A stretch of DNA of 64,000 bases. It comes from Nemophila menziesii (Eukaryota; Streptophyta; Magnoliopsida; Boraginales; Hydrophyllaceae). Below the pieces are notes generated by a model. The model searched no databases and was not told the origin of the DNA. It saw only the letters and a program-made list of their open reading frames with translations. This document shows, piece after piece, positions 49,458-62,830 of the stretch. The position numbers and the translations under genes were made by a program. The stretch's first letter is position 1; each line of letters starts with the position of its first letter. The DNA is taken from assembly GCA_029959085.1 (NCBI GenBank), contig JARWIR010000011.1, positions 9,921,840 through 9,985,839 of the forward strand, written 5' to 3'.

Positions 49458-50017
49458 TTATGAGTTGTAAAAAGTTATCATTAATAGAGGTGAGTAGTCA
49501 CGAGCAACAAAATCATCAAATATATTTATCATCTATTTGACGGTAGGGTTTCTTGATATTTTGTTAAACCATACTGAGCATTTGATATTTGTACCCTAAT
49601 ATTCTCATATAAAGAGAAAAATTATATATATTAGAGCGCAATGATTTTTTATGATGAAGACATGTTAAAAATAAATTATAAATTTAAAAAATATGTAATA
49701 AATTAAAAAAGCAAGCCTTATCTTAAAAATATCACAATTCCTCTAAATTATATATTTTCCCAAAAATAAAATATAATTTTAAAATTTATAGGATTTAGTT
49801 TCAATATTTAGACCTTAACGCCAAATTGTTTTTGAATGACGAAACTTTCTCAATGGCTTCAAATGGGGTATATTTATTGGGTTATATTTAAATATCAATA
49901 ATGTTGGGTATTGTACATATAAGTATAACTCAAACATAACCTATTATACGAACCTTAAATAGTCCAATCATTTTATTTCTCTTTTAATTAATTTGTTCTC
50001 TATAATTTACACGAATA
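49458..50017. other. AT-rich spacer
   Basis: No gene or element ends that I can support between the 287-bp tandem unit and the MITE target duplication. Confidence 0.4.
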
Positions 50018-50323
50018 AACTATTTAGAGTAATAATATATACCACCCAAATATCACCCAATGATATGGCGTGATTTTTTTTTTTGATCATTAAATCAAAC
50101 TTTATTAATGACAAATCAACTTCCAATATCTTTTACAATTTGAACCTAGTCACCTAAAGCCCAACACGGGTCACTAGTGCTATTCTCGGCCCAAATTACA
50201 TTAAACCTTACTACAAACTTAAACGACATTACAACTATTACAAAGCATGTTAAAAAAGCCCACTATTCATCTATTACAAAACATATCAAATGGACCTAAC
50301 ATAAAGATAAGAAAAAACATCTA

Positions 50324-53300
50324 CTAATCTAATTTCTCCACCATCTCTTTAATCTTTATATTCTTCACATTCCATGCTAGTAACTTCATCTTCACTATTT
50401 TCTCAATTTTCCTACATAGATGCTCATCATTTATCACTTTCCCACCATGTTCATACTCATTTCTCAGCCACCATAAGTTATACACATATGAAGTAATCAT
50501 ATTACTCACGAAGATCATTAATTATTTACTCTTAATCTTGTTCACTTCCTTACAAATATCATCAAAAAATTTCGGCATACAATTCAAATTGCACCTGCTT
50601 AATATACTCTTTAACACCCTCTTACTAAATGAACATTCAAAGAAAAGATGAGAATTTGATTCAACTGCAGCTTTACAACATAAACACAGAGGATTTGTAA
50701 TATTCCCCCATTGTAGCATCCTTTCTTTTTTGCTCAATCTATCATTCACTGCAATCCACGTTATAAAAGCACACCTTGGAATGTTTTTTTTTACTCCATA
50801 CAAGATTGAACCAAACTACTTGATCAGATTCTTCTTTCAAGTTAATCTTAGCAAGAGTTTTTTTAAAAGAAAACTTCATTTTAGTATTTTCAGTCCACAC
50901 TTTAACATCCTCTCTATTATTCAGTTTCACATCCTTAATAAGAGGTAAGATCTTACCTATATTTGGTGGTAATCTCCATCTACTTCCACCATAGCAATTT
51001 GAGACTGTTTTGTTACTATTTATATCAATTTTATTTAACTCAATCCCAACTTTTTCCTGAGCACTAATCTTATCAATCCATCTATCCCAAATAATGTAAG
51101 TATCCTTCCCATTATTTACATTATGATAAATAAATTCATAAGCAATTTTTCTAACCTTCAAAATCTTCTTCCATATCCAAGAATGTGCTTGTTTCTTTTC
51201 AAGTGCCCATATGCAATTATTTCTTACTATATTGCATTTTACCCATCTACTCCACAAATTATCTTTTTGTGCATACATTCTCCAAAAAGTGAACAATAGA
51301 CACACAAGATTAATATTCTCAATCCTCGGAATACCTAAACCTCCTTCTTGTTTGCTTGTGCATACCCTGTCCCAAGCTATTTTAGCTCATTGAGCTCCTT
51401 CATTACTTCCTTTCCATAAGAAACTCTTCATCAGTTGATTTAATTTATATATAACCTGTTTTGGGAGTAAGAAGACACGGCACCAATACATGATTTTACT
51501 GATTAGCACACATTTAATAAGCTCTACCCTACCAGAGTATGAGAGTAATTAAGAAGACCAATGATTTATACTACTATAAATCTTATGCACCAGTTTATTA
51601 CCCTCTTCAACACTCAACTTTTTTGACAGTAAAGGCACACCAAGATACCTAACTGGTAAACATCCCATTTTAATGTTCAATTCTTCAGATATTTTGATTC
51701 TCAACTCATAGTTAGTACCTCCATAATAGATTTCACTTTTGTTATAATTGATATTTAGTCCTAGAGAACAACTCAAGCCCTTTCTTTACTTCTCTAGCAG
51801 AATCAACATCTGCTTTTAAAAATATTAATAAATCATCTGCAAAGATGATATGATTTAATTTCATCTCATCACATTTTTTATGGTAGCTAAAGCTCTTTTT
51901 ATTACCCAAATCATTAAATAGACCTGTGAAAATTTCCATACACATGGCAAACAGGTAGGGTGAAAGAGGATCACCCTGCCTTAAGCCTCTCTTCCCCTTA
52001 AAAAATCCACAAGTTTCACCATTAATACACACTGAATAGGATGGTGTACACACACACACACTGAATAGGATGCACCAGTTTATTACCCTCTTCAACACTC
52101 AACTTTTTTGACAGTAAAGGCACACCAAGATACCTAACTGGTAAACATCCCATTTTAATGTTCAATTCTTCAGATATTTTGATTCTCAACTCATAGTTAG
52201 TACCTCTATAATAGATTTCACTTTTGTTATAATTGATATTTAGTCCAGACATCCTAGAGAACAGCTCAAGCCCTTTCTTTACTTCTCTAGCAGAATCAAC
52301 ATCTGCTTTTAAAAATATTAATAAATCATCTGCAAAGATGATATGATTTAATTTCATCTCATCGCATTTTTATGGTAGCTAAAGCTCTTTTTATTACCCA
52401 AATCATTAAATAGAACTGTAAAAATTTCCATACACATGGCAAACAGGTAGGGTGAAAGAGGATCACCCTGCCTTAAGCCTCTCTTCCCCTTAAAAAATCC
52501 ACAAGTTTCACCATTAATACACACTAAATAGGATGGTGTACACACACACACATTTTTACCCATCTAATAAACTTCTCAGGGAACTTAAAGGCCTTCAATA
52601 CATTTAATAAAAACCTCCAGTTGACACTGTCATATGCTTTCTGAAGGTCTAGATTGATTGTACACTTTGGAGCAGAGTTTTTTTTGTCATATCCCAATAC
52701 AATCTCTTGGGCTACTAAAATATTATCACCAATGTACCTGTTCCCCACATAAGCAGCCTGGTTCAAAGATATAATAGAGTTCATTACCTTTTTAAGTCTT
52801 TTGCAAATCACTCTAGAAATAGTCTTGTAAGATATGTTAGTACAGGAAATTGGCCTGAACTTTTTGACACTAGAGGCATCTTTTTCTTTTGGTGTAAGCA
52901 CTATATTTGTGGCATTGATTTGAGATAATATCTTGCAATTATTTAGTGATTCCTTGACAGCTTGAGTAAGATCTTGTCCAATAACACTCCAAGAAGATTT
53001 ATAAAAGGTAGAATTAAGACCATCAGGTCCAGGACTTCTATTTTCTCCTATAGAAAATACTGCATCTTTAATTTCTGCATCTGTTATAGGAGATATAAGT
53101 TCAACACTTTTCTCATTAGACACCTGAGTATTTATTAGCCTTCCAATAGTTTCACTAGAGCATACTTCTTCACTTGTGTCTTCAGTCCCAAGTAGTTGAG
53201 TATAGAACTGAATAAATTCTTGCTTAATGAGATTAGGATTATCTATTACCTCCCCTGTGTCAGTGATAAGTGTGGAGATATTTTTTCTAGCAATCCTCCC

Positions 53301-54413
53301 TTTAACAACTTTGTAGAAATAGGCTGAATTACAATCCATTTCATTAATAGCTACACATTTTGCTTTTTGTTTCATAATATTATATTGAATAGTTATAGCC
53401 TCTTGAAGATTACCATTTAGTATCTTCTCCTCCTGTAGTATATTAGAGTTTGTATTCCCAGTCATGATTTTCATCTGAATCTCATCTAGTTGAGTCTTTA
53501 TCTGTTCTATCTCTAAACTGTTCTTTTTGAAATATATATTATTAAATTTTTTAAGAGCAGCTTTCACATTCTTCTGTTTAACACAAACTCTATACATTCC
53601 ATTACCTTCAACATTAATACTCCATGCCTCCTTCACTATATCAATATACTTCTCATGTTTGGACCAAATGTTAAAAAATCTTAATTGACTTTGAATAAAT
53701 TTCTTCTCACCACCAATATTTAATTTAAGTGCACAATGATCAGAAGATGATGGTGGATGAATAATTACACTAGACTTCAAAGAATCTATCCATCTAGTAT
53801 TAATAAACACCCTATCTATTTTACTAGCCCTGAATTGATCACTTGTACTCTTGTTAGTCCATGTATAATATTGTCCTCCATAATTGTGCTCATATAAACC
53901 TGAGTCATCTATACAGTCAATGAATTCTTGAGCACCTCTCTCTAAATCAGTACAATTCAACCTATCTTTAATACTGAGTATCTCATTAAAATCACCCATG
54001 AACCCCAACTTTTCTTTCTCATATATCTTGCACCAATTCACCATGTCACTCCACAACATCCTCCTATCTTCATCTGAGTTACTTGCATAGACCATTCCAA
54101 TATATAACACTTCATTATTCTCTTTCACTTTAATCTGAAGAATCATAGCTTGAGATGTTTGATCAATCAAATTAATGTCAGCAAATTTCTTATCCCATAA
54201 CACCCATATCCTTCCACTATCATCTTTACTATAGTTGTGCATCATCTCAAGATGAGAGAAATGAGCACTTATTATATCACGATAATTGTTATATCTAACC
54301 TTTGTTTCCAAAAGCCCAATTACCTTCACATTATTACTACCTAGAAATCTTTTAACATTTAACTGCCTGAGGAGACTATTAAACCCCCTCACATTCTAAG
54401 AAGCTATTATCAT
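50324..54413 (-). pseudogene. LINE ORF2 (endonuclease-reverse transcriptase), broken
   Basis: Domains on the minus strand: AP-type endonuclease at 54413 to about 53700 (WNVRG-type start, GDFNEILS, SKIDRVF, SSSDHCALKL); reverse transcriptase from about 53100 (SPGPDGLNSTFYK, FRPISCTN, NLDLQKAYDSVNW, GLRQGDPLSPYLFAMCME, FADDLLIF); linker; and zinc-binding zf-RVT domain at 50803-50522 (CAFITWIAVNDRLSKKERM, CLCCKAAVESNSHLFFEC). The start ATG (54413) is followed by a TAG at 54398-54396 in place of the Trp codon of the canonical MIIASWNVRG start. A 485-bp tandem duplication (51586-52555), a 1-bp deletion near 52370, a 7-bp deletion near 51763 and stops near 51550 and 51390 destroy the rest. Confidence 0.9.
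51586..52555. repeat. 485-bp tandem duplication inside LINE ORF2
   Basis: TGCACCAGTTTATTACCC at 51586 recurs at 52071, and the copies run in parallel to a (CA)n-containing tract (52047-52060 and 52540-52553). Each copy contains the GLRQGDPLSPYLF and FADDLLIF blocks, so the element has two copies of the catalytic core region. Differences: one A/T fewer in the T-run in the second copy (near 52370), and AGACATC present in the second but missing in the first. The flanking GAATAGGATG(GTG)CA and CA-repeats suggest unequal exchange or template switching. Confidence 0.95.
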
Positions 54414-55612
54414 ATGTTTGGTGGTCTAGTAATCTCTTCCCCACCTTCACGATTGATAAATGTAAGTATATCCTTATCAATCTGACTCTGTTCTCCATCT
54501 TGTAGTCTGCTAAAGGAGTTTCTTAAAGCAACTGAAGTTGATCCTTTATTATTTTCAGAGCTTCTATTGTTCTTTACCACTTGCCATTCATCTACCACTG
54601 CCTTTCCTTTATCAATTATAGTTGCATTCACCTGTTTGGGCATCCATACCTTCTGAGTGTTATTACACTTTGTTTCCACATGCCCTAACTTATTACACTT
54701 CTTACACACTATAGGTCTCCATTCATACTCCACTTTAACCTCCTGAAGTTCTTCAATACCTATATCAACCCATAAACTCTCAGGTTGTTCATCTTTTATA
54801 CCAATTTCTACACAAACTCTGGCATATCCAAGTCTAGTCTTAGTTTCAGTGATACTATCCATCTGAATTGGTATGCCAACACCACTAGCAACATATCCTA
54901 ATCCTCTTTGCGTCCATAGATTCATTGGTACATTAATCAATTTCACCCATATAGGAATCTTTGCTATATCAAGTTTATCAAACTGCATTCCAGCTACCCA
55001 AGGACGAAGAAGTAACGGCTTACCATTAATATGCCATAGCTGCTCGAGAGCTTTGTTGTAAAACTGTTGATTCTCAAATTTGAAGACAACACTTCCTTTT
55101 AGATTCGATTTGATCTCCACTTTGCCCATTTTACTCCATTCATACCTCACAAAATTGGCAATAGCATAGAACGGAGGTGGATTATCTATGAATTGCCCTA
55201 TAAGACAGTTCACCCATTGTTCTGTTCATTCTTCTAAGACATCTTCCGGTGGCTTAATAACTCTCTTGCCCTGAATACTAACCAGTTCGTGATGTTCAAG
55301 TTTAACTGATTTTTTTGCACATCCAAACAATTTCGACCACGAGACACTTTTCAATTTACTTATATTCTCAGTTTCAACCAGATCTGTGTCCTCAACTTGT
55401 TCTTCTTCAGTTCTACTTTTTAAATCATCTTCATTCAACTCTTGAACAGTCCCTTCTTTCTCATCTTTATACGATTCTGGAGTATTCAAGAGATTCGAGC
55501 TCGGTGATAACATTTCCTTTGTAATATCTCGATACTTCATCTTCGATTTAGGTTGTTTACTTGATCCGTTGTTCATTTTGTTAAATTTCGCTGAATTAAA
55601 CATTTTTGTCAT
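54410..55612 (-). pseudogene. LINE ORF1 (DUF4283/zinc-knuckle RNA-binding protein)
   Basis: The nucleic-acid-binding protein that coats LINE RNA. From the ATG at 55612 about 400 codons run to a TGA at 54412-54410. The N-terminal third is charged and low-complexity. The DUF4283 region (NPPPFYAIANFVRYEWSKMG, LLLRPWVAGMQFDK, IPIWVKLINVPMNLWTQRGL) is followed by a CCHC knuckle, CKKCNKLGHVETKC. One in-frame TGA at 55228-55226, after PPEDVLEE, splits the gene; the frame resumes at once as TEQWVNCLIGQF. That single stop is the only lesion I see in ORF1. Its stop codon overlaps the ORF2 start. Confidence 0.88.
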
Positions 55613-56088
55613 AGTGAGAGTCAACTAAAATAAACGAAAAAGGAAAATGAAGGTGTAAAAACGAAAAATCTAGGCGGAGAAAGGTTAGGAGAGATGGAAA
55701 TGATGTGTAGGAGTGTAGAGGAGTGGATCGGTGATGTGGGAGAGAGAGAAAATTCTTTGCTAGATCCCAGAAATTTTGGAATAAACAATGAATCTGGATA
55801 GGATAAAAGCAAAAAATGGAAAAAAGGTGTAAAATGTGGTGGAAAATTAAAAAAAGGAAAATGGAATAATGATTAGTGGATGAATGAGTAGAGAGGATTT
55901 TTTAGCTATGTTGACTCTCATTTGACTCTTTTTAAAAACGTGTGGCGTGAATTGGTTGGTTAACAATCGTTAATTAGATCAAGAAAATAAATAGATTAAC
56001 GATTGTTAACCAACCAATTCACGCCACGTCATTAGATGGTATTTGGTGGTATGATTTTGGATGGTATATATCATTACTCAACTATTTA

Positions 56089-58460
56089 ACATCGATTTCA
56101 TATCTGATATGTTGGTGATATCTTTTTGGTGTAATATACAATCATAAATTATTATATATAACCTAAAATCTCATAATAAATGTTGTAAAACAAATTCTCT
56201 TTAACTCTTGTACATCATGATAGTGGAGTTTTTTATATCTTCTCAAAACTGAAATTTTAAGATGAAAACTCTAATTTAAGAAAAAAAAGATATTTTTATA
56301 TTAGTAAAAACCACTGCTTTCTTACTAATAAAAATAGAAGTACGTTTTATATATGTTAATATTTTTTATTTAGTAGTCTTATCTCAAAAAAAATTATACC
56401 ATTTCGACTATCCAATTCTAATAATTAACAACCAATATCAACTGGAATATCTTTAAAATTTAAAAAAAATATTAGGATTCATTGAATTTAAAATTTATCC
56501 AAACATAAAGCCTATGATAATTAAGAAATTGGATAATATATACTTAAGAATTTAACATATAGTATATGATTTGAGCAATCTAGTGTAATTAAAATAATTC
56601 AAGAAATATCAGAGTCTTATCTTAGGAAGCACATATTCTGGAAAGTAGAGTTTTAACTCATACAGTTTAAAAGATGAAAACCATATGTTTTTTTAATTGA
56701 ATTTTTTATATTTATATTCAACACTTATCTTTTTAAGTATTAAACCTCAAATGTAAAGTATTTTCTTCTTTTGAATTTTTTCTAATTTTTTAGGAAATAA
56801 TGATAAAAATTATTTTGAAAGACCTTTACAGAATTTTTATAACCAAAACTATCTACTATTTACCTTTAAACAGGAATTTTCTCGGCTGGAATTTGATATA
56901 TTTAATTTTTTTCTGGTTATATCTCATACGCTGAGTATTTATGATACCAATATATTATTTTTCCTAAAAATCACTATATTAATTGATAGGAAGAAACTAT
57001 CCCATTATTCTTTATATTTATCTAGGATACAATAATCACTAGGATACAATAATCAAGTAAAAAAGGGAACATAACTAGATTAAGCACGCATAGGAGGGAG
57101 GTGGTCTTGCTTAACTTCGCGAGGCAAACGACGTGCGACATTGACACTAATTTTAGGCACAATCTCTAAAGATCGTTTGTACCTAGTAAACCGCTATGCT
57201 AACATGTGATATAACCTTAGAAGTAAAGGGGAGAGTGACACATAACAACATTAAAAAATTATATAAATGGGAGTAAATGTGTATAACGATAAAACCATTG
57301 TGTTATTGGAATTTACACCTTAAACACTTGCAATAAATATTATAGTATTCTAACTTATGTTGTTTCCACTTATACATATTATTTATACTTACATGTCATC
57401 TCTACAATGACTACACAATCACATAATGATACCCCCCAAATCTAACACTTCCTGTCACATACCAATTACCTATCAAATTCACAACAAATCTAATTGGTAG
57501 AATTTTTCTTATACATCTATCATAGTCTATGTAAAACAGAAGATCCCAACTAATTGAGACTGTTCTAGTTGAAATTCAAATTCAACAACGTTTTGCACCA
57601 ACCAGAAAGAACGTGGAAGGCGAACCTCAGTCTTCTCACTAGTCTATCATAGTAAAGTTAATAACCACTCGCGTGGTAGGACTAGCCTTAGAAGGAAGTG
57701 ATCCAACTAGCAGCCACAAAAAGGGTATTAGACATCACACCCTCGTGCTTCACATGAGAATGTTTCTAAGAAATGGACCTAATAAATTTTGGTAGCGAAT
57801 AACCAAAAGAATTAAACTCAAAATTCGAGGTTGCTCAAGCAAAACTGAGATACATGCCAACTCATCATATAGAGATAATTGTTCTATATGTCTCTCTATT
57901 ATAATAATATTATGAATAAAGATATTGGGAAGTATTCGATTAGTATACTCTGTTTACCTTGTTCAATAAATCAGATTCAACATTAAAAAGAAAATATTTC
58001 CTGAAATCTTTATTAGGCAATTAGTATACACATGTTATATGTATCCTAAAAAATTCTCACTCCAATCTCTTAGACCAGTTATCGAACTCACCAACCTTGG
58101 AATAAGGAAGCACCAGTAGAAAATCTCAATTCAAACCTCCTTTAGGTAATGGAGTCCATAGAAGCTAGACCTAACTTGTCGCCTTTATAAAACCTTTGAT
58201 ACCTTCATTAGATACTTGAGCCCAACATATCGGCCTAAGAGGACACTATAGTTGAATTTAGATTCTTACCTTTAAACAGTTCATCTAGTACCAAGAGTAT
58301 TCCTAAGGGGTCACCCTGGTTAACACTCCTACATACGGGTATTTAGTACAGATAGTAGGCCTAACGTGTCACAATGGTCAAATCTCAACATATTCTTTGA
58401 GACAGGTTATCAAGTATAGACATTAGGCTAAAGGAATACTGGTGTCGCCTAGGGTGTGAT
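56089..58460. other. AT-rich sequence, no supportable gene
   Basis: 57060-58460 is less AT-rich and may be old retroelement sequence, but no reading frame or domain is visible. ATACAATAATCACTAGG is repeated in tandem at about 57027-57060. Confidence 0.4.
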
Positions 58461-58469
58461 AAAAATAAG

Positions 58470-60000
58470 ATAAATATAAGCCAAAAAACAATGCACTTTC
58501 ACCCTAGACAAGCACAGTACTGCAAGAATTACAGGTTGTATGCAAGTTCTAATGAAAATTTAAATACGTTCTCAGGGACTTGGTCTGTTATACGAATTAG
58601 CATAAATAACGAGTAGACAGTAATTAATTAAAAGACAGAAAATAAATAGGAATAAATTTGAGATAATTAATTAAACTAAGAAAAATAAAAGACAATAAAT
58701 AAAAGATGAGAAATATGAGATGGGAAGTGTAGCTTAGGTTTTGCTATTATGCACTAATCCTTCTAATTCTTTCTATCAAATTATAGTTAATGAGGGAGAT
58801 AATTAGCTCTTAGATACTTAGACAGGATTCTAAACTCCCATACCTTAGACCTTGAGAGCGACTAACGGGGATACAGACACACCACGAGGCTAGTTTAAAT
58901 AGGGTTAACAAGCACAACCAAGGCCCTAAGCAATCAATTCCAAACATGGTGATAGTGGTTAAATTTTACCCTAATGACTATCTAACTAGAATTAGTGTTG
59001 TCAAGACCAATATCGACACTAGACGTTATGTGGTGTTTCAATAATTAGACACCCAACTAAATTGATCATCTAATTACTATTAAGGTAATACTATACCTGT
59101 GCACTAGCAACGAAAACAGTCATTAAATCAAAACACATAAACAGATATATAGGTAAGAAGCTAATGTCAGATTGAAACATATAATTCCCAAAGAAACTTA
59201 GATAGAAAGAAAATAGAATTCATAGATTATACATGATGCAAAACCCAAGTTATGGAAAAATTAGTTCATACCTGAAGGAAATAAACTAAAAGAAAAAATA
59301 GAAGATTCCATCTCGCTCTCTTCAATAATTCTGATGATAATAAACCTAAAGACTAATTACTATGAGGCAAAGATGATTTACAAGTGATATAAGGGTGTAT
59401 TTATAGGTGCATAGAAGCCCTAATTCGTTTTCTTGAAGGAGAAGGAAAGTATTGGACTCCTAGCCCAACTCAAATTCGTAACCCTAAAATATGAAATCAG
59501 GCTCGTTTTTGTTTTGGTCCTAAAAACTTCAATTATTATCCGTTTTACGCGTATGAGTAGTCGAAATTTATCGTCTTAGAAAGATCTTTAACTTTGCTCC
59601 TGACCGTTATTCGACATTCCTAACCAATTTTGAGATCTAAGTTGATTTGTGGTCGTGGGTGGTGAAATTCAGATTTATTTGACAACTTCTTCTTTTCATA
59701 CTTTAGCTTTTCTTACCTTATCTTCAATTTCTATGCTTATCTTATTTCATTATCTCTTAGTCTTTGACTTGGCCTCTAATTAATCTTCATAATTATCTTT
59801 AAAAATTCACACTAAATAAATAATTAAACCCAATATGCTCTAAAAATAATAATTTATTAAATCAAGACTAGAAATAGGAAAGTGTAATAATTCTCAAGAA
59901 AATCGACTAGAATGACTTCTAAATCACTAAAAATGATGTCTCTAACTAATATTAAATCATCACAAATGACGAGAAATCATATACCATTTGTTACAACTCG
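58470..60000 (-). mobile_element. Possible antisense LTR-like remnant
   Basis: CCCTAGACAAGCACAGTACTGCAAGAATTACAGG with CGTTCTCAGGGACT, then a long AT-rich tract ending in T/C-rich TTTCATACTTTAGCTTTTCTT and a string of short A-rich units, resembles the antisense of plant gypsy-type LTR ends. No second copy lies in the window, so this is tentative. Long motifs here were compared by eye only. Confidence 0.3.
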
Positions 60001-62115
60001 ATTTAATCCCTCATAAAGTTTTCGATTTTGATAAATAGGCCTACGGGGAGAGTGGAGATAATAAAGGTAAGATCTTCACAATCACCTCAATAAAACCTCA
60101 ACTCAACTATTTAAAAGTTTTTGTTGGGTAAATAATTGGTACATCCTCATGATCATACAAATGATAAACTTGACTCAACACTTATGAAGAAGTTATAAAT
60201 TAAATAATGGTTAAGATATTCATGTAACCAGTAATAAATTAGACTTACCTACTATATAGTGGTTGTAAAAACCAACAAAGGTTGGACCTTTAAGGGACTA
60301 TCAAGCAAATGAGGGTTAGTTTCTCAAGTCACCATGCCCGGGTTAAACCAAGCATCATAACAATTGTATAACATCGCTAGACTTCATTCAAAACCATTAA
60401 GATAAGCCAGTAAGGATAAAAGAGTCACATATAACAAGGCAAGAGTTTGTCCCGCTAAGAACTAAGGGAAGGAAATGTCTAACAAAAAAATCATGGAAAC
60501 ATAATGTGTTAAAATAAAATCCACTTAAAATGTTTCAAACAAACAAAACAAACGGTGTGTGTTCATAAGTAATGCAAAATAAACATATAAAAAGGAATAT
60601 ATTAAATATCATATAAGAAAACGTATATTCCATTAGGGTCAATTGTGCTACAGGAGGTAGGTGAGTATGAACTTCAATTCATGTCATCATCTAAACCGAA
60701 TATATCCCATTAAATATTTGTATTTATGCTAGAGTGTTGGGAAATTTTTTGGTGCTTTATTGTGTTTCTAGCCATGCCTTTGTAGTTGGCATGATTCTTG
60801 TTGACTGGAACTATTGTATGAATCTTTTCATATTCAAGCTTTATTGACCCAAACAATTTGGTTGTCGAGAAGGCTCACACAATACATGCATTCCCTAAGT
60901 AACACCAAAAAAATCAAGTCTTCAAGTTACTTGAATTCTCGCATTCTCGAAAATTCTATCCATGGTAACACAAACTTTCATTGAGAGTCAAAATAAAGCA
61001 TGGAAGTTTGGTGATCGTGTCACTAAAATCTTCACTATAGTGATTGTGTCACCAAAATCTTCACTACGGTGATAAGACATCTCACTAGAGGTGTAAAATC
61101 TTCTCTAGAAGTAGTAATGCCCATGGAGAGGTGGGTAGATGATTCATTTAATATAGACCTGGAAAACATAACATGAATTTAATGAAGAATTTACTTATAC
61201 CTTGCACCAATGGTAAACCCAGATTAAAATTGTACAACGTGCAAGCATACATGAGGAGTTTTGAACTTGCAAACATGAATATTATTCATGCATAACAACA
61301 TATCCACATGTAATGCTATATCATAAGAAACAAAAATGTACATATCCATAAAAAAACCATAACATATTATAAGGTATCATGACATATTGGAAAAGAGGAA
61401 AGTTGAAGATCACTTTCTTATAACGAAGAAGAGTACATCCTAAAAAGAGTTAAAGTACAAAAAATATCATAAGCATCTCTGTCGTTATTCTTGAATCTTA
61501 TAACACGAAAAAAACTTTCTACGAATCGTTGACCTATGAAGAGATAAGAAAAGAAGAGTCATAATCTAATTTGACTCTTTTATCCCAATATTATTGAAGG
61601 AAATCCAACAAAGTGGCTCGGGGTATCACTTTAGCAAGATCCTTAAGTGTTTGGTCAAATTCACTTGACATATTAATATCATAGACCGCATGAACCCAAA
61701 CATAATAAAAGACAAGAAGGTATTGGTAAAGATCACTCTACAACTCTAATACTCTAATGTAGAACTAGTACGCATCTTTCTATGAATCCTCTTAGGCTAT
61801 TCTTTTCAAGCGCCTTACAAATTGAGAGCATTTCATCCACCTTAAAATCAGCATGGTCTACAAAAATAGTTTCTTTCGGGTATCAAACAGAATCTTTTAG
61901 AAAGATAGCTCTAGAATGTTTTAACCTTATTTGCATGAAGCTTAGTGGATATTTGAGCGACATGTCACAAGACACATAAAGTAAGGTGATGTGTTCTTAC
62001 GTGGCCTATATAAAATTGTATATAGAATTGTGCACATACATGTGAGAGTTTCCAAGAAGTGCCGGAGGATCCTTAGATTTATTTCTCAATAGGGGAAAGC
62101 TGACACTGCTTCATT
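60000..62115. other. No supportable gene; short 29-bp tandem repeat
   Basis: Two 29-bp units (GATYGTGTCACYAAAATCTT, then CACTAYRGT) lie at about 61014-61071. Otherwise no recognisable features. Confidence 0.5.
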
Positions 62116-62334
62116 ATGGCCCCAAAGAAGCTTGTAGTTTTAGATAAACCCTGCTCGTGGTGGAGGAGTAGAGTTGAAAGCAAGGGGTCTCTTGTTTATC
62201 CTTCGAGAGTAAAAAATAGAAACTATGTCACCTTAATCACTCTAAATGGAAATCAATATGAAATACGGACATATGATGAAGATGATCTTACAGGTCCTTC
62301 ATTGCATCTACAAACTTATGGTAAAACTAATTGA
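62116..62334 (+). CDS. Unrecognised 72-residue reading frame
   Basis: Begins MAPKKLVVLDKPCSWW and continues with KNRNYVTLITLNGNQYEIRT and a DEDDL acid patch. Its amino-acid composition is more protein-like than that of its neighbours, with balanced charges and no A/T-rich codon monotony. There is no Shine-Dalgarno-type or splice evidence to use, and I recognise no family. It could be an exon fragment of a transposon or host gene. Confidence 0.25.
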   Translation: MAPKKLVVLDKPCSWWRSRVESKGSLVYPSRVKNRNYVTLITLNGNQYEIRTYDEDDLTGPSLHLQTYGKTN

Positions 62335-62429
62335 GGTTGTAGTCCAAATAATGTGATTCTACTATAATTTAGAATTTATATCTCAGTGATACCCTTATAT
62401 CTTGGAAATGCAAAAAAAATAATGATATA

Positions 62430-62830
62430 TTTTAATCATCTACCAAAGTAGAGATTCCTATAAAATATGTGGTAAGGTATAAGCTTATTTGGTTATGAAG
62501 ATTTCTTACAAAACTTGATTTTTCTAAAATTCACCAAACTACGTTACTTGTTCCAAGTTCTTTCACAATCAATTTTTTTTTCAGTCATATCTATGAAGAA
62601 ACTCAAAAAATATTTAAAATGATTGTCATTTGACATGCCTTTGATCGGCAAGTCATCACATTCACACATATATCTGCGTGTTACTTAATCACATATATGA
62701 TCACCAAGTCGATAAGCTATAAATTGGCATTATTATATATAAAAAATCCAAGTATAAATACCATATTATTCAAATATATTATTTCCTAATAATTACATTA
62801 ATCGAGAATTGAAAACTATAGTACTTTATA
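62430..62830. repeat. Dispersed repeat D, second location
   Basis: Similar to 3400-3900 (and 21875-22375): TTGGTTATGWAGATTTCTTA, the CTTTGATYRSCAASTCATCAC tract, ACACATATAT and TTTCCTAAYAATTRCATTAA recur in order. The SINE present at 3661-3770 appears to be absent here. Confidence 0.7.

Larger units (their letters stand above)
50074..55942 (-). mobile_element. Full-length L1-type LINE, inactive
   Basis: Minus-strand non-LTR retrotransposon of the plant L1 type: 5' leader (55613-55942), ORF1 (55612-54410), ORF2 (54413-50324), short 3' region and an A11 tail (T11 at 50074-50084). TGGCGTGA flanks it on both sides (50066-50073 and 55943-55950), the target duplication. ORF1 and ORF2 overlap by ATGA. 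Premature stops in both frames, and a 485-bp tandem duplication inside the reverse transcriptase, make it inactive. Confidence 0.93.
50027..56079. mobile_element. Mutator-type MITE split by a LINE
   Basis: The ends GAGTAATAATATATACC (from 50027) and GGTATATATCATTACTC (to 56079) are inverted copies. AACTATTTA stands outside both ends (50018-50026 and 56080-56088), a 9-bp duplication as made by Mutator-like transposases. Without the LINE (50074-55942) the MITE is 176 bp: 50027-50073 plus 55951-56079. Its right part folds as a hairpin with 33-bp arms from GTGGCGTGAATTGGTTGG at 55942 to its complement ending at about 56027, with a 20-base loop. Confidence 0.9.
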
